Shown in pieces: positions 1-8,290 of a stretch of 34,448 bases of DNA. The notes below the pieces were generated by a model. It searched no databases. It was not told where the DNA came from and saw only the letters and a list, made by a program, of their open reading frames with translations. A program made the translations under genes and the position numbers. The DNA is taken from positions 1 to 34,448 of the forward strand of contig CANRWO010000039.1 in assembly GCA_947643615.1 (NCBI GenBank), read 5' to 3'. The first letter of the stretch is position 1; each line of letters starts with the position of its first letter. Origin of the DNA: an uncultured Lachnospiraceae bacterium. GTDB lineage: Bacteria > Bacillota > Clostridia > Lachnospirales > Lachnospiraceae.

Positions 1-171
1 ATTATTATAAGGCGGCAAATCTTATTCCAAGAGCAAAGTGGCTGCAATAAATTCCAATTTGAAGAATTGATAGGTAGGTACAAATTTAATAATCATGTGG
101 GAACACTTTTCCGAAAAGGGAGAAATATTACAGGCATTTCAAACACCTTCTAATAGGTCAATGAAAACGCC
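1..171. other. AT-rich left edge, no confident gene
   Basis: No gene can be supported here. Two + frames are open from the window edge: one stops at 48-50 after a 15-residue tail, the other runs to about 153. Either could be the 3' end of a gene lying to the left, but neither is long enough to stand above chance at this base composition. A short inverted element around 107-122 (ACTTTTCC / GGGAGAAA-like) is not followed by a T run. Confidence 0.3.
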
Positions 172-200
172 TTGCCTTTTTCAGTTCCAGATGCGATAAT
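172..200 (+). promoter_or_regulatory. Sigma-A promoter with extended -10, upstream of the DMT transporter
   Basis: TTGCCT (172-177) is followed after 17 bases by GATAAT (195-200). The TG at 192-193 gives an extended -10 (TGC before the hexamer). It sits about 95 bases before the transporter start and is the best promoter in the leader. Confidence 0.5.
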
Positions 201-294
201 AGCTGGGTAACTGTTTTACAGAAATTCCGGGCATAACGCCTGATAGGGAGATTGCCTGAAAAACGAGGAAAAGAAATACGGAGGTATGGATGTT

Positions 295-1446
295 GTGAAT
301 AAGTTAAAAAGATTGAAAGGCAGCCTTATGCTGCTTTTGGCGGCGCTTTTCTGGGGAACCACATTTGCCGCCCAGTCCTCTGCAGCGGACAATATCCCCA
401 CATTTACATTCACTGCCGCCCGGTCTTTTGTGGGTGCGGCATTTCTGGGACTGCTGATCCTGGCGGGGCAATGGAAAAAGGGGCGGAAACCTACAGACAA
501 CATGGAATCTGGCAGCAGGGCAGAAAACGGTGAAACCGTGTGCGCCAGCCAAGAAGAGAAAAACGTGGCATCGTGCACAGGCAGGGAAGAGAAAACAGAG
601 GCATTGTGCGCAGGAAGGGAAGAAAAAAACGTGGCGTCCTGCATTGGCAGGGAAGAGAAAACAGAGGTATCGTGCACAGGCAGGAAAGAGAAAACCGTGG
701 CGGTATGTGCAGGCGGAGCCGGTACGAAGAAAAAAGGCGCCGTGTTTGGCGGGAGCATCTGCGGCATTGTGCTTTTTGCGGCCATGAATTTCCAGCAGGG
801 CGGTATTGCTGCATACCCGGAGGGTGCGGCAGCTTCCGGGCGTTCCGGCTTCCTTACTGCTACCTATGTGGTGATGGTTGCGGTCTTTGCCCGTTTCCTG
901 GGCAGAAAGCTGCAGAAAAGCGTGTATGCCGCCGTGGCGGTATGCCTTGTGGGAATGTATTTGCTGTGTATGTCCGGAGGAGTCGGAAGTATTTATTTCG
1001 GGGATGTGCTGGGACTGATCTGTGCCATGTTCTTTACGGCGCATATAATGGTGGTAGATCATTTCTCTTATTGTGAGAGTGTTAAACTCTCCTGTATGCA
1101 GTTTGTGGTCAGCGGAATCCTTTCCACAGTGGCAATGCTCCTGTTTGAACAGCCGAACTTACATATGCTGGTTCTGGCGGCGGGGCCGATCCTTTATGCG
1201 GGCATCCTCTCCAGCGGAATCGCCTACACGCTGCAGATGGAGGGCCAGAAGTATGCGGAGCCGTCGGTGGCGGCTGTTATTATGAGCCTGGAGTCTGTCT
1301 TTGCCGTTCTGGGCGGGTGGCTTTTGCTGGACGAGAAGCTTTCGGGCCGGGAGCTGTTGGGCTGCGGCCTGGTGTTCGCGGCGGTGATCCTGGCGCAGCT
1401 ACCCCAGATAAAGCGGAATCCCTCCGGATCTGGTGTCGTATCTTAA
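295..1446 (+). CDS. EamA/DMT-superfamily transporter with a repeat insertion
   Basis: Integral membrane protein of the drug/metabolite transporter superfamily (RhaT/YdcZ-like EamA), probably a small-metabolite exporter or importer; the substrate cannot be read from sequence. Two hydrophobic helices lie at about residues 10-60 (motif ALFWGTTFAAQ, typical of EamA helix 1). The other helices lie after residue 150 and include the conserved second-repeat motif around SSGIAYTLQ and SLESVFAVLGGWLLLDE. Between helices 2 and 3 is a hydrophilic insertion of about 80 residues with five 11-residue repeats (nt 541-705). An ATG at 286 directly abuts the Shine-Dalgarno CGGAGGT (279-285). The GTG at 295 has normal spacing, so I prefer it; the difference is three residues. 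Family certain, substrate unknown. Confidence 0.85.
   Translation: MNKLKRLKGSLMLLLAALFWGTTFAAQSSAADNIPTFTFTAARSFVGAAFLGLLILAGQWKKGRKPTDNMESGSRAENGETVCASQEEKNVASCTGREEKTEALCAGREEKNVASCIGREEKTEVSCTGRKEKTVAVCAGGAGTKKKGAVFGGSICGIVLFAAMNFQQGGIAAYPEGAAASGRSGFLTATYVVMVAVFARFLGRKLQKSVYAAVAVCLVGMYLLCMSGGVGSIYFGDVLGLICAMFFTAHIMVVDHFSYCESVKLSCMQFVVSGILSTVAMLLFEQPNLHMLVLAAGPILYAGILSSGIAYTLQMEGQKYAEPSVAAVIMSLESVFAVLGGWLLLDEKLSGRELLGCGLVFAAVILAQLPQIKRNPSGSGVVS
541..705 (+). repeat. 33-bp in-frame tandem repeat, 5 copies, in the DMT transporter
   Basis: Five units begin at 541, 574, 607, 640 and 673, each starting with a TGC (Cys) codon; a sixth partial unit starts at 706. The unit encodes an 11-residue pattern C-(A/T/I)-G-R-E-E-K-(N/T)-x-(A/V/E)-(S/L/V). 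Units alternate between two subtypes (NVAS and TE endings), giving a 66-bp higher-order period. The length is a multiple of three, so copy-number change would keep the frame. It falls in a loop between predicted membrane helices. Confidence 0.9.
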
Positions 1447-1700
1447 TTCTGTTTCGGCGGGTTAGAGCGGAAACAGTATTCATAAAAGCTTTTTGCTTTA
1501 ACCGGCACATAAACACAGTATTCTTGGCATTACATAACCATGCAAGTTTCATTATTTTCGTGTGTTATCAGGGAACCGTGGGGGTTTACCATTGCGGAAG
1601 ACGAGCAAATCCAGAAGAGCGTTTACAGTATCTTATCCGGACCGTCTGCAGGAATTACGTTTCTATGAGGATATGGGGCATAAGGCATGTTAAACTAAAG
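1447..1700. other. Intergenic region with a possible gene remnant
   Basis: No complete gene is supported. One + frame is open from 1538 to the TAA at 1691-1693; its last 20 or so residues (SYPDRLQELRFYEDMGHKAC) look protein-like rather than random. There is no start codon with a ribosome binding site, so it may be the tail of a decayed gene. An imperfect hairpin CTGTTTC/GAAACAG (about 1449-1476) follows the transporter but lacks a T run. Confidence 0.3.
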
Positions 1701-1729
1701 TTGCATTTTGATAACAGAGATGATACACT
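1701..1729 (+). promoter_or_regulatory. Promoter of the ROK regulator gene
   Basis: TTGCAT (1701-1706), a 17-base spacer and TACACT (1724-1729). The 17-bp palindrome at 1737-1753 lies directly downstream, where a bound repressor would block initiation or elongation. Confidence 0.45.
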
Positions 1730-1736
1730 TTAAAAA

Positions 1737-1753
1737 ATACTTTAATAAAGTAT
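1737..1753. promoter_or_regulatory. Perfect 17-bp palindrome, likely ROK operator
   Basis: ATACTTTAATAAAGTAT is a perfect 8-1-8 inverted repeat. It lies between the -10 and the ribosome binding site (AGGTGG, 1754-1759) of the ROK gene. A 13/17 match sits just downstream of the dehydrogenase promoter at 3065-3081. Position and recurrence suggest an autoregulatory operator; binding by this ROK protein is inferred. Confidence 0.65.
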
Positions 1754-1764
1754 AGGTGGTTGAC

Positions 1765-2892
1765 ATGGATAAGAAGAAAATAACCAATATGGAAGTAAAG
1801 AAGAAAAACAGGAATGAGGTTTTTCGCTATATTTGCAGACAGGGAACGGTATCAAATCCCGATATCTCATATAACATGAAGATCAGCCTGCCCACGGCAA
1901 CACAGATTACAAAGGAGCTGATGGCGGAAGGGTTGTTGGAGGAAAAAGGGGAATTGCAGTCAACCGGAGGGAGAAGGGCGAAAGCCCTGTCGGCAGTTGT
2001 CAATGCCAGGCTGGCGGTGGGACTGGATATTACGAAAAACCACATTTCACTGGTGCTTACCAATATTGTGGGGGAAATCTTAAACTATGAGCGCATCCAT
2101 CAGCCATATGTTTCCGGAGAGGCTTACTATCGGGAAATAAGTGAAAGGCTGGAGCATTTTCTGGATAAAGATGGCGTTGACAGGCATAAGGTCTTGGGGG
2201 TGGGAATCTCTTTTCCGGGAATTATAAATCTGGATAAGGGGCAGATTACTTATTCTCATATATTGGGCGTAGAGGCTGTGCCCCTTGATTCTGTAAGCGC
2301 CTTTTTTCCCTATCCTTGCTTTTTCCTTAATGATGCCAATGCAGGTGCGTATGCGGAGGGGTTCCATGGAGACGAGACAGAGCGATTTTTCTATCTTTCA
2401 TTAAGCAATACTGTAGGCGGGGCAATTTTCGGCGGAAACGAGCTGGTACAGGGGAATAATTTCCGGTGTGGTGAAGTCGGGCATATGACAGTCGTTATGG
2501 ACGGGGAAAGCTGCTATTGCGGGAAAAGGGGATGCCTGGACGCCTACTGTGCTGCATGGCATTTATCCGATGCGGCGGATGGAAAACTGGAACAGTTTTT
2601 CAGCATGTTGGACCAGGGCGATGCAGAGGCGGCAAAGATATGGGATTCTTATACGGATTACCTGGCTATTGCAGTGAACAATATTTACATGGTTCTGGAT
2701 TGTGACATTGTTTTGGGAGGGTACGTAGGAAGCTGCATGGGTACACATCTTCAGGAAATATGGGATAAAGTCGCCGGAAGGAATACATTTGGGGAAAAAG
2801 ATTCCTTTGTGAAAGCCTGCAATTATAAGGTGGCTGCGGCAGCATTGGGGGCGGCATTGAAAGTGATAGAGACGTTTGTCAGCCAGATATAA
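1765..2892 (+). CDS. ROK-family transcriptional repressor (XylR/NagC type)
   Basis: Sugar-responsive DNA-binding regulator. Residues 10-75 form a MarR-like winged helix (NRNEVFRYI, then TQITKELMAEGLLEEKG and the wing TGGRRAKAL). The rest is the ROK sugar-kinase fold, with a GVGISFPGII segment, the DANAGAYAEG motif and the zinc-binding signature GEVGH...CYCGKRGCLD, matching the ROK consensus CxCGxxGCxE/D. Start: an ATG at 1765 has AGGTGG five bases upstream, preferred over the in-frame GTG at 1756. Its neighbours are a polyol dehydrogenase and a GH51 arabinofuranosidase, so a pentose or pentitol effector is likely but inferred. It has its own promoter, an operator-like palindrome and a terminator. 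Confidence 0.9.
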   Translation: MDKKKITNMEVKKKNRNEVFRYICRQGTVSNPDISYNMKISLPTATQITKELMAEGLLEEKGELQSTGGRRAKALSAVVNARLAVGLDITKNHISLVLTNIVGEILNYERIHQPYVSGEAYYREISERLEHFLDKDGVDRHKVLGVGISFPGIINLDKGQITYSHILGVEAVPLDSVSAFFPYPCFFLNDANAGAYAEGFHGDETERFFYLSLSNTVGGAIFGGNELVQGNNFRCGEVGHMTVVMDGESCYCGKRGCLDAYCAAWHLSDAADGKLEQFFSMLDQGDAEAAKIWDSYTDYLAIAVNNIYMVLDCDIVLGGYVGSCMGTHLQEIWDKVAGRNTFGEKDSFVKACNYKVAAAALGAALKVIETFVSQI

Positions 2893-2915
2893 AATTAAGA
2901 TGGAACAGTGCCAAA

Positions 2916-2946
2916 AAGAGGTTTCAGAAATGAGGCTTCTTTTTTT
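2916..2946 (+). terminator. Rho-independent terminator after the ROK gene
   Basis: A 10-bp stem AAGAGGTTTC (2916-2925) / GAGGCTTCTT (2932-2941), including three G-U pairs, with loop AGAAAT, ends in a T run to 2946. It separates the regulator transcript from the dehydrogenase promoter. Confidence 0.75.
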
Positions 2947-3020
2947 GTGTGCACTTTTAATGAAAAGAGAAATGGGGGTTTGGAAAAAGTGACGAAAGTG
3001 GGGAATTTATCGAAAATTTC

Positions 3021-3049
3021 TTGACAAAATAAGTGCCTGGAACTAGAAT
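3021..3049 (+). promoter_or_regulatory. Strong sigma-A promoter of the polyol dehydrogenase
   Basis: TTGACA (3021-3026), a 17-base spacer and TAGAAT (3044-3049): consensus -35 and a 5/6 -10. The degenerate operator at 3065-3081 starts 15 bases downstream, so transcription would be blocked by a bound repressor. Confidence 0.75.
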
Positions 3050-3064
3050 AAAATACATAATAAA

Positions 3065-3081
3065 ACTATTTAATAAAGTAA
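3065..3081. promoter_or_regulatory. Degenerate copy of the ROK-gene palindrome
   Basis: ACTATTTAATAAAGTAA matches the 1737-1753 palindrome at 13 of 17 positions; the right half-site matches 7/8. Another half-site-like TTAAAGTAA follows at about 3085-3093. Located in the initially transcribed region of the dehydrogenase promoter. Confidence 0.5.
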
Positions 3082-3184
3082 TAATTAAAGTAATGTATAA
3101 AAAGAAAATAATTTTTTGATGAGTTGGATTGATGTAGTGGAATATCAATAATAAATTCAAAAAAAGTAGATGGAGGAAACAATC

Positions 3185-4234
3185 ATGGAAGGAAAAATGA
3201 AAGTAGCGGTAATGCTGGGAATCGGCAAGATGGGATTTGAAGAAAGAGAGATCCCGAAAGCAAAAGACAATGAGGTGCTTGTCAAATTGGAGTATGTGGG
3301 AATCTGCGGCAGCGACCTGCATTACTACGAGACAGGGGCGATCGGCGACTATGTGGTAAAACCGCCTTTTGTGCTTGGCCATGAGCCGGGCGGAACCGTT
3401 GTGGAAGTGGGGAAGGATGTGAAGCACCTGAAAGTTGGAGACAGGGTTGCATTGGAGCCGGGTAAGACCTGCGGCCATTGTGAGTTCTGTAAAACAGGGA
3501 ATTATAACCTCTGCCCGGACGTGGTCTTTTTCGCAACGCCTCCGGTAGACGGGGTATTTCAGGAATATGTGGCTCACGAGGCAGACCTTTGCTTTAAGCT
3601 GCCGGATCATGTAAGCACCATGGAGGGCGCATTGATTGAGCCTCTGGCAGTGGGATTCCATGCAGCAATGCAGGGAGGCGCAAGGGCAGGACAGACCGCG
3701 GTTGTCATGGGGGCAGGCTGTATCGGTCTGGTGACGATGATGGCGTTAAAGGCAATGGGCGTTTCAAAGGTATATGTGGTGGATATCATGGAAAAGCGTC
3801 TTCAGAAAGCGCTGGAGCTGGGGGCAGACGGCATCATCAACGGAGCGCAGGCAGATGTAGTGGAAGAGGTAAGGAAACTGACGGAAGGCAGAGGATGTGA
3901 CCTGGCAATAGAGACAGCAGGCACACAGGTGACCACGGTGCAGACCATACATATGGCGAAGAAGGGCGCTACGATCGTGCTGGTAGGTTACAGCAAGAGC
4001 GGGGAAATGACGCTGCCCATGAGCCTTGCCCTGGATAAGGAGCTGACCTTCAAGACTGTATTCCGTTACCGCCATATCTATCCCATGGCAATAGAGGCTG
4101 TTGCGGCAGGCAAGGTAAACCTGAAAGGCATCGTGACGGATGTCTTCGGACTTGACGAGGCACAGAAAGCCATGGACTACAGCGTGAACAATAAAGCCGA
4201 TATTGTGAAAGCAGTGATACGCATTGCGGAGTAG
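3185..4234 (+). CDS. Zinc-dependent polyol dehydrogenase (xylitol/sorbitol/L-iditol 2-dehydrogenase type)
   Basis: Cytosolic medium-chain dehydrogenase/reductase that would oxidise a polyol such as xylitol or sorbitol to a ketose with NAD. Catalytic zinc ligands are visible as Cys41 in GICGSD and His66-Glu67 in GHEPGG. The structural zinc loop [15 protein letters not shown] is at about residues 97-111. The Rossmann fold has [10 protein letters not shown], with an acidic residue after the second strand (VYVVDIM), favouring NAD. Length (349 aa) is normal for the family. Start: ATG 3185 has TGGAGG with good spacing, chosen over ATG 3170, which overlaps that site. It has its own promoter and an operator-like site, and probably ends at the terminator at 4482. 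Exact substrate is uncertain; the arabinofuranosidase nearby suggests pentose/pentitol use. Confidence 0.88.
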   Translation: MEGKMKVAVMLGIGKMGFEEREIPKAKDNEVLVKLEYVGICGSDLHYYETGAIGDYVVKPPFVLGHEPGGTVVEVGKDVKHLKVGDRVALEPGKTCGHCEFCKTGNYNLCPDVVFFATPPVDGVFQEYVAHEADLCFKLPDHVSTMEGALIEPLAVGFHAAMQGGARAGQTAVVMGAGCIGLVTMMALKAMGVSKVYVVDIMEKRLQKALELGADGIINGAQADVVEEVRKLTEGRGCDLAIETAGTQVTTVQTIHMAKKGATIVLVGYSKSGEMTLPMSLALDKELTFKTVFRYRHIYPMAIEAVAAGKVNLKGIVTDVFGLDEAQKAMDYSVNNKADIVKAVIRIAE

Positions 4235-4304
4235 ACAGTGCAGATAAACAGCACCGGACAAAACAATGAAAAAATAGGAGAAATGCGGATGCGCCTGCTT
4301 CCCG

Positions 4305-4472
4305 GTGGTGTTCCGGCTGACAAACAATAAAGGGCGTTCTGCCTCTATATTTGCGCTGCTTACAGGGGCCAGCATGTTTTGTATGTACTTAGCCTATAAC
4401 AAAATCGTGCAGGAGATTCAGGAAAGAAAAGTGAGTGGAAAAAATGTAGATGTAGTTGCATCGGGAGAATGA
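4305..4472 (+). CDS. Possible small membrane protein, 55 aa
   Basis: Not a recognised gene. A + frame from a GTG at 4305 to the TGA at 4470-4472 encodes a basic N-terminus (RLTNNKGR), a hydrophobic segment of about 20 residues (SIFALLTGASMFCMYLAY) and a charged tail (QEIQERKVSGKN). This is the layout of a single-pass small membrane protein. The stop lies ten bases before a strong terminator (4482), so it would share the dehydrogenase transcript. No Shine-Dalgarno precedes the GTG. A good one (AGGAG, 4276-4280) precedes ATG 4289 in a neighbouring frame that soon stops, so the gene may be frameshifted near the GGTGGTG at 4304-4310. Confidence 0.35.
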   Translation: MVFRLTNNKGRSASIFALLTGASMFCMYLAYNKIVQEIQERKVSGKNVDVVASGE

Positions 4473-4481
4473 AGTACAGGC

Positions 4482-4507
4482 AAAAGAGGCACTCTGGTGT
4501 CTTTTTT
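4482..4507 (+). terminator. Rho-independent terminator after the dehydrogenase unit
   Basis: An 11-bp stem AAAAGAGGCAC (4482-4492) / GTGTCTTTTTT (4497-4507), with loop TCTG and two G-U pairs, ends in a run of six T. Confidence 0.75.
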
Positions 4508-4621
4508 GCATTTAAAGTGTATAAGAGGTTGACAGAGTACTGCCTACGGGAGGAAAATAGAGAGGAGTGAAACAGGCCCATCCGGCCCCTTGTCTGCTGT
4601 GCGGGACATACGGGGTGGTGA

Positions 4622-6166
<1,545 letters not shown>

Positions 6167-6292
6167 AAAAGGATAAAACTGAGTTTTGCTTTGATGAATT
6201 GAGCGCTGTCGAAACGAAAAGCCAAAAGCCTGTTGCACGCGCCGGCTCCGGGGTGAGAAAAGCAAAGCTGGAGACAGCGGAGGTGGGGAAAA

Positions 6293-7078
6293 ATGTACTT
6301 ACCTGAGAAGATCAGCAAATTACTTGTGGATGAACCGCACAGAACAGACGATACCGGCATGTCCGGAGCTTCTGTCCTGCTCTATGGGGACAAGGTTCTG
6401 AAAGTGCAGGAGGAAAGTGAAGAAGCGGAGAATGAGTATAATATGCTGTTGTACTTACAGGGGAAGCTGCCTGTGCCGGCGGTGTATGCCCGGGAGACGG
6501 CAGACGGGATGTCTTACCTGTTGATGGAAAGATGCCAGGGCCGGATGGCCTGCGCCCCGGAATATATGACGGCTCCGCTGCTACAGTGCCGGCTCCTTGC
6601 CGAGGGACTGAAAAAAATGTGGAGTGTGGACATTTCCCGTTGTCCCTGTGACTGGAGGCTGTCCCATAAGCTTCGGCAGGCGGAGTATAATGTAGAGAAG
6701 GGCCTGGTGGATCTTGAGAATGTGGAACCGGATACCTTTGGGGACGGCGGTTTCAAAGACCCTTCCCATCTGCTGCAATGGCTGTATGGCCATATGCCCC
6801 AGGAGGAGCCGGTTCTGTCCCACGGCGACTACTGCCTTCCCAACCTGTTCGGCGCAGGGAATGAGGTTACAGGATACATAGATTTGGGCAGGGCGGGGAT
6901 TGCTGACAAGTGGTGCGATATCGCCCTCTGTTACCGGAGCCTGTCTCACAATTACAGCGGGAAGTATCACGGGAAAGTGTATTCGGATTATGACGATCTG
7001 CTTCTGTTTCGGGAGCTGGGACTGGAACCGGACTGGGAGAAGATACGGTATTACATTCTGCTGGATGAACTGTTCTGA
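6293..7078 (+). CDS. APH(3')-like aminoglycoside phosphotransferase family protein
   Basis: Protein-kinase-like small-molecule phosphotransferase; APH(3') enzymes transfer phosphate from ATP to the 3'-OH of kanamycin-type aminoglycosides. The catalytic loop is HGDYCLPN (about 177-184), the metal-binding motif is DLGRAGIADKWCDIA (about 196-210), and the protein ends PDWEKIRYYILLDELF, almost the same C-terminus as APH(3')-IIIa, whose terminal carboxylate helps bind substrate. The N-lobe has the MSGASVLL glycine-rich segment and KVLKVQ lysine. Length is 261 aa, as for APH(3'). There are no mobility genes beside it. Start: ATG 6293 after GGAGGTGGGG. It may be a functional resistance enzyme or an intrinsic family member with another substrate; sequence alone cannot decide. 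Confidence 0.82.
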   Translation: MYLPEKISKLLVDEPHRTDDTGMSGASVLLYGDKVLKVQEESEEAENEYNMLLYLQGKLPVPAVYARETADGMSYLLMERCQGRMACAPEYMTAPLLQCRLLAEGLKKMWSVDISRCPCDWRLSHKLRQAEYNVEKGLVDLENVEPDTFGDGGFKDPSHLLQWLYGHMPQEEPVLSHGDYCLPNLFGAGNEVTGYIDLGRAGIADKWCDIALCYRSLSHNYSGKYHGKVYSDYDDLLLFRELGLEPDWEKIRYYILLDELF

Positions 7079-7102
7079 AAACAGGCGTTTCTGCCTTTTT
7101 GC
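7079..7102 (+). terminator. Weak terminator after the phosphotransferase gene
   Basis: AAAACAGGC / GCCTTTTT forms a stem with one bulged C and loop GTTTCT, running into five T. It lies between convergent genes. Confidence 0.4.
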
Positions 7103-7188
7103 CGGGGCAGAACTCCAGGGATCCCCGCAAATTTCAGCAAAGAGAGTAAATCTGTGAAGTTCCGCACAGATGGCCTTGCCGCATGCCG

Positions 7189-8058
7189 TTACCACAGGCT
7201 CAGCTGTTCCGCTGCCTGCTTCTGCTCAAAGGTATGCAGATATTTAAAAATCCGGTTGTTGTCATGGAGGATACCGTTTTCGCTGCATTTTTGGTGGAAT
7301 AGTTCCATTAATTGGTTATTTCGGGGACTGGATACCTCATACCGGTTACCGTATGCCCGTATGTACTTTTCCTTTAAGCCGGGAAACTGCCTGTCCAGCT
7401 GCCGGTAAAAATATTCCCGGTTCCCCTCCCTAAGGGTCAGGCCCATGCCGAAGCAGATGATGCCGTAGGTTTTTGCCTCGATACACATGTCCAGAATCCC
7501 GGAAATATTTTCTTCCGTATCGTTGAGGAAGGGCAAGATGGGACAAAGCCATACGACTGTGGGGATCCCTGCGTCACGCAGTTTTTTCAGGGTTTCAAAG
7601 CGTTCCCTGGTGGTGCTCACGTTGGGTTCCAGCTTTTTACAAAGCGCTTCGTCCCGGGTGGTAAGGGTCATCTGCACCACACATTTTGCCTGGCGGTTGA
7701 TTTCCTGCAGCAGATCCAAATCCCTCAAGACTCTGGCGGATTTGGTGATTAGGGTAAAACCGAAGCCGTAATCGCGGACCAGGGACAGTGCCTTTCTGAC
7801 ATGCTCCAGCTCTGTCTCCAGGGGAATATACGGATCAGTCATGGAACCAGTGCCGATCATGCATTTCTTCCGCTTACGCCGGAGGGCGCTCTCCAGAAGC
7901 TGGAGGGCGTTTCCCTTGACTTCGATGTCCTCAAAATCATGTTCCATGTGATAGCATTTGCTTCTGGAGTCACAATAAATGCAGCCGTGGGAGCAGCCGC
8001 GGTACAGGTTCATGCCGTTTTGGGGGGAAAGGATCCCTTTTGCGTTGACATAGTGCAT
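7189..8058 (-). CDS. SPL-family radical SAM protein
   Basis: Radical S-adenosylmethionine enzyme with the CxxxCxxC [4Fe-4S] motif as CSHGCIYC, about residues 22-29, preceded by NLYRGC as in spore-photoproduct-lyase-like proteins. It then has a TIM-barrel region with GTGSMTDPYIPLE, FTLITKS and TLTTRDE. About 290 aa and lacking the N-terminal part of true SplB, it belongs to the uncharacterised SplB-like group common in Firmicutes (Rv2578c-like). The reaction is unknown. Start: of two nearby ATGs, the one at 8058 has AGGAG with 7-base spacing; the ATG at 8064 would be only one base from that site. Convergent with the phosphotransferase gene. Confidence 0.85.
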   Translation of the reverse strand: MHYVNAKGILSPQNGMNLYRGCSHGCIYCDSRSKCYHMEHDFEDIEVKGNALQLLESALRRKRKKCMIGTGSMTDPYIPLETELEHVRKALSLVRDYGFGFTLITKSARVLRDLDLLQEINRQAKCVVQMTLTTRDEALCKKLEPNVSTTRERFETLKKLRDAGIPTVVWLCPILPFLNDTEENISGILDMCIEAKTYGIICFGMGLTLREGNREYFYRQLDRQFPGLKEKYIRAYGNRYEVSSPRNNQLMELFHQKCSENGILHDNNRIFKYLHTFEQKQAAEQLSLW

Positions 8059-8224
8059 ATTCATTCTCCTGCTGGAGCGTATTTTTCAAACACTCTCTAA
8101 GGCTGAGGCTTCGCAATTCGTCCAATTTTCTGCCAATATAAGCTTTTCGATATCTCCATGGAATTTCAGAACCATGGCAGAGCTGCCGGGTGCAAGTTCA
8201 GTTTCCGGCATCTGAGCGTGGACA

Positions 8225-8237
8225 AAGTGTGACACTT
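8225..8237. promoter_or_regulatory. Short perfect palindrome between two minus-strand genes
   Basis: AAGTGTGACACTT is a 6-1-6 inverted repeat in the 232-bp gap between the hydrolase stop and the radical SAM start. It resembles a dimeric regulator site, but no partner is identified. A related GTGTCACA occurs near 8289-8296. Confidence 0.3.
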
Positions 8238-8290
8238 ATACAGCGTCTTACCTGCCTTTTTCCCGCAAATGTTCCGAGGGAAAGCCGGTG

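Noticed and set aside
541..705. Possible CRISPR-like array
   Set aside because: Units are directly adjacent without unique spacers and lie in-frame in a gene; no cas genes nearby.
540..1076. Alternative + and - frames with Arg/Cys-rich or Phe/Ser-rich repeats
   Set aside because: They are the transporter's 33-bp repeat read in other frames; only the transporter frame has membrane helices and family motifs.
2290..2310. cre-like TGTAAGCGCCTTTTTT
   Set aside because: Inside the ROK coding sequence and imperfect; coincidence is likely.
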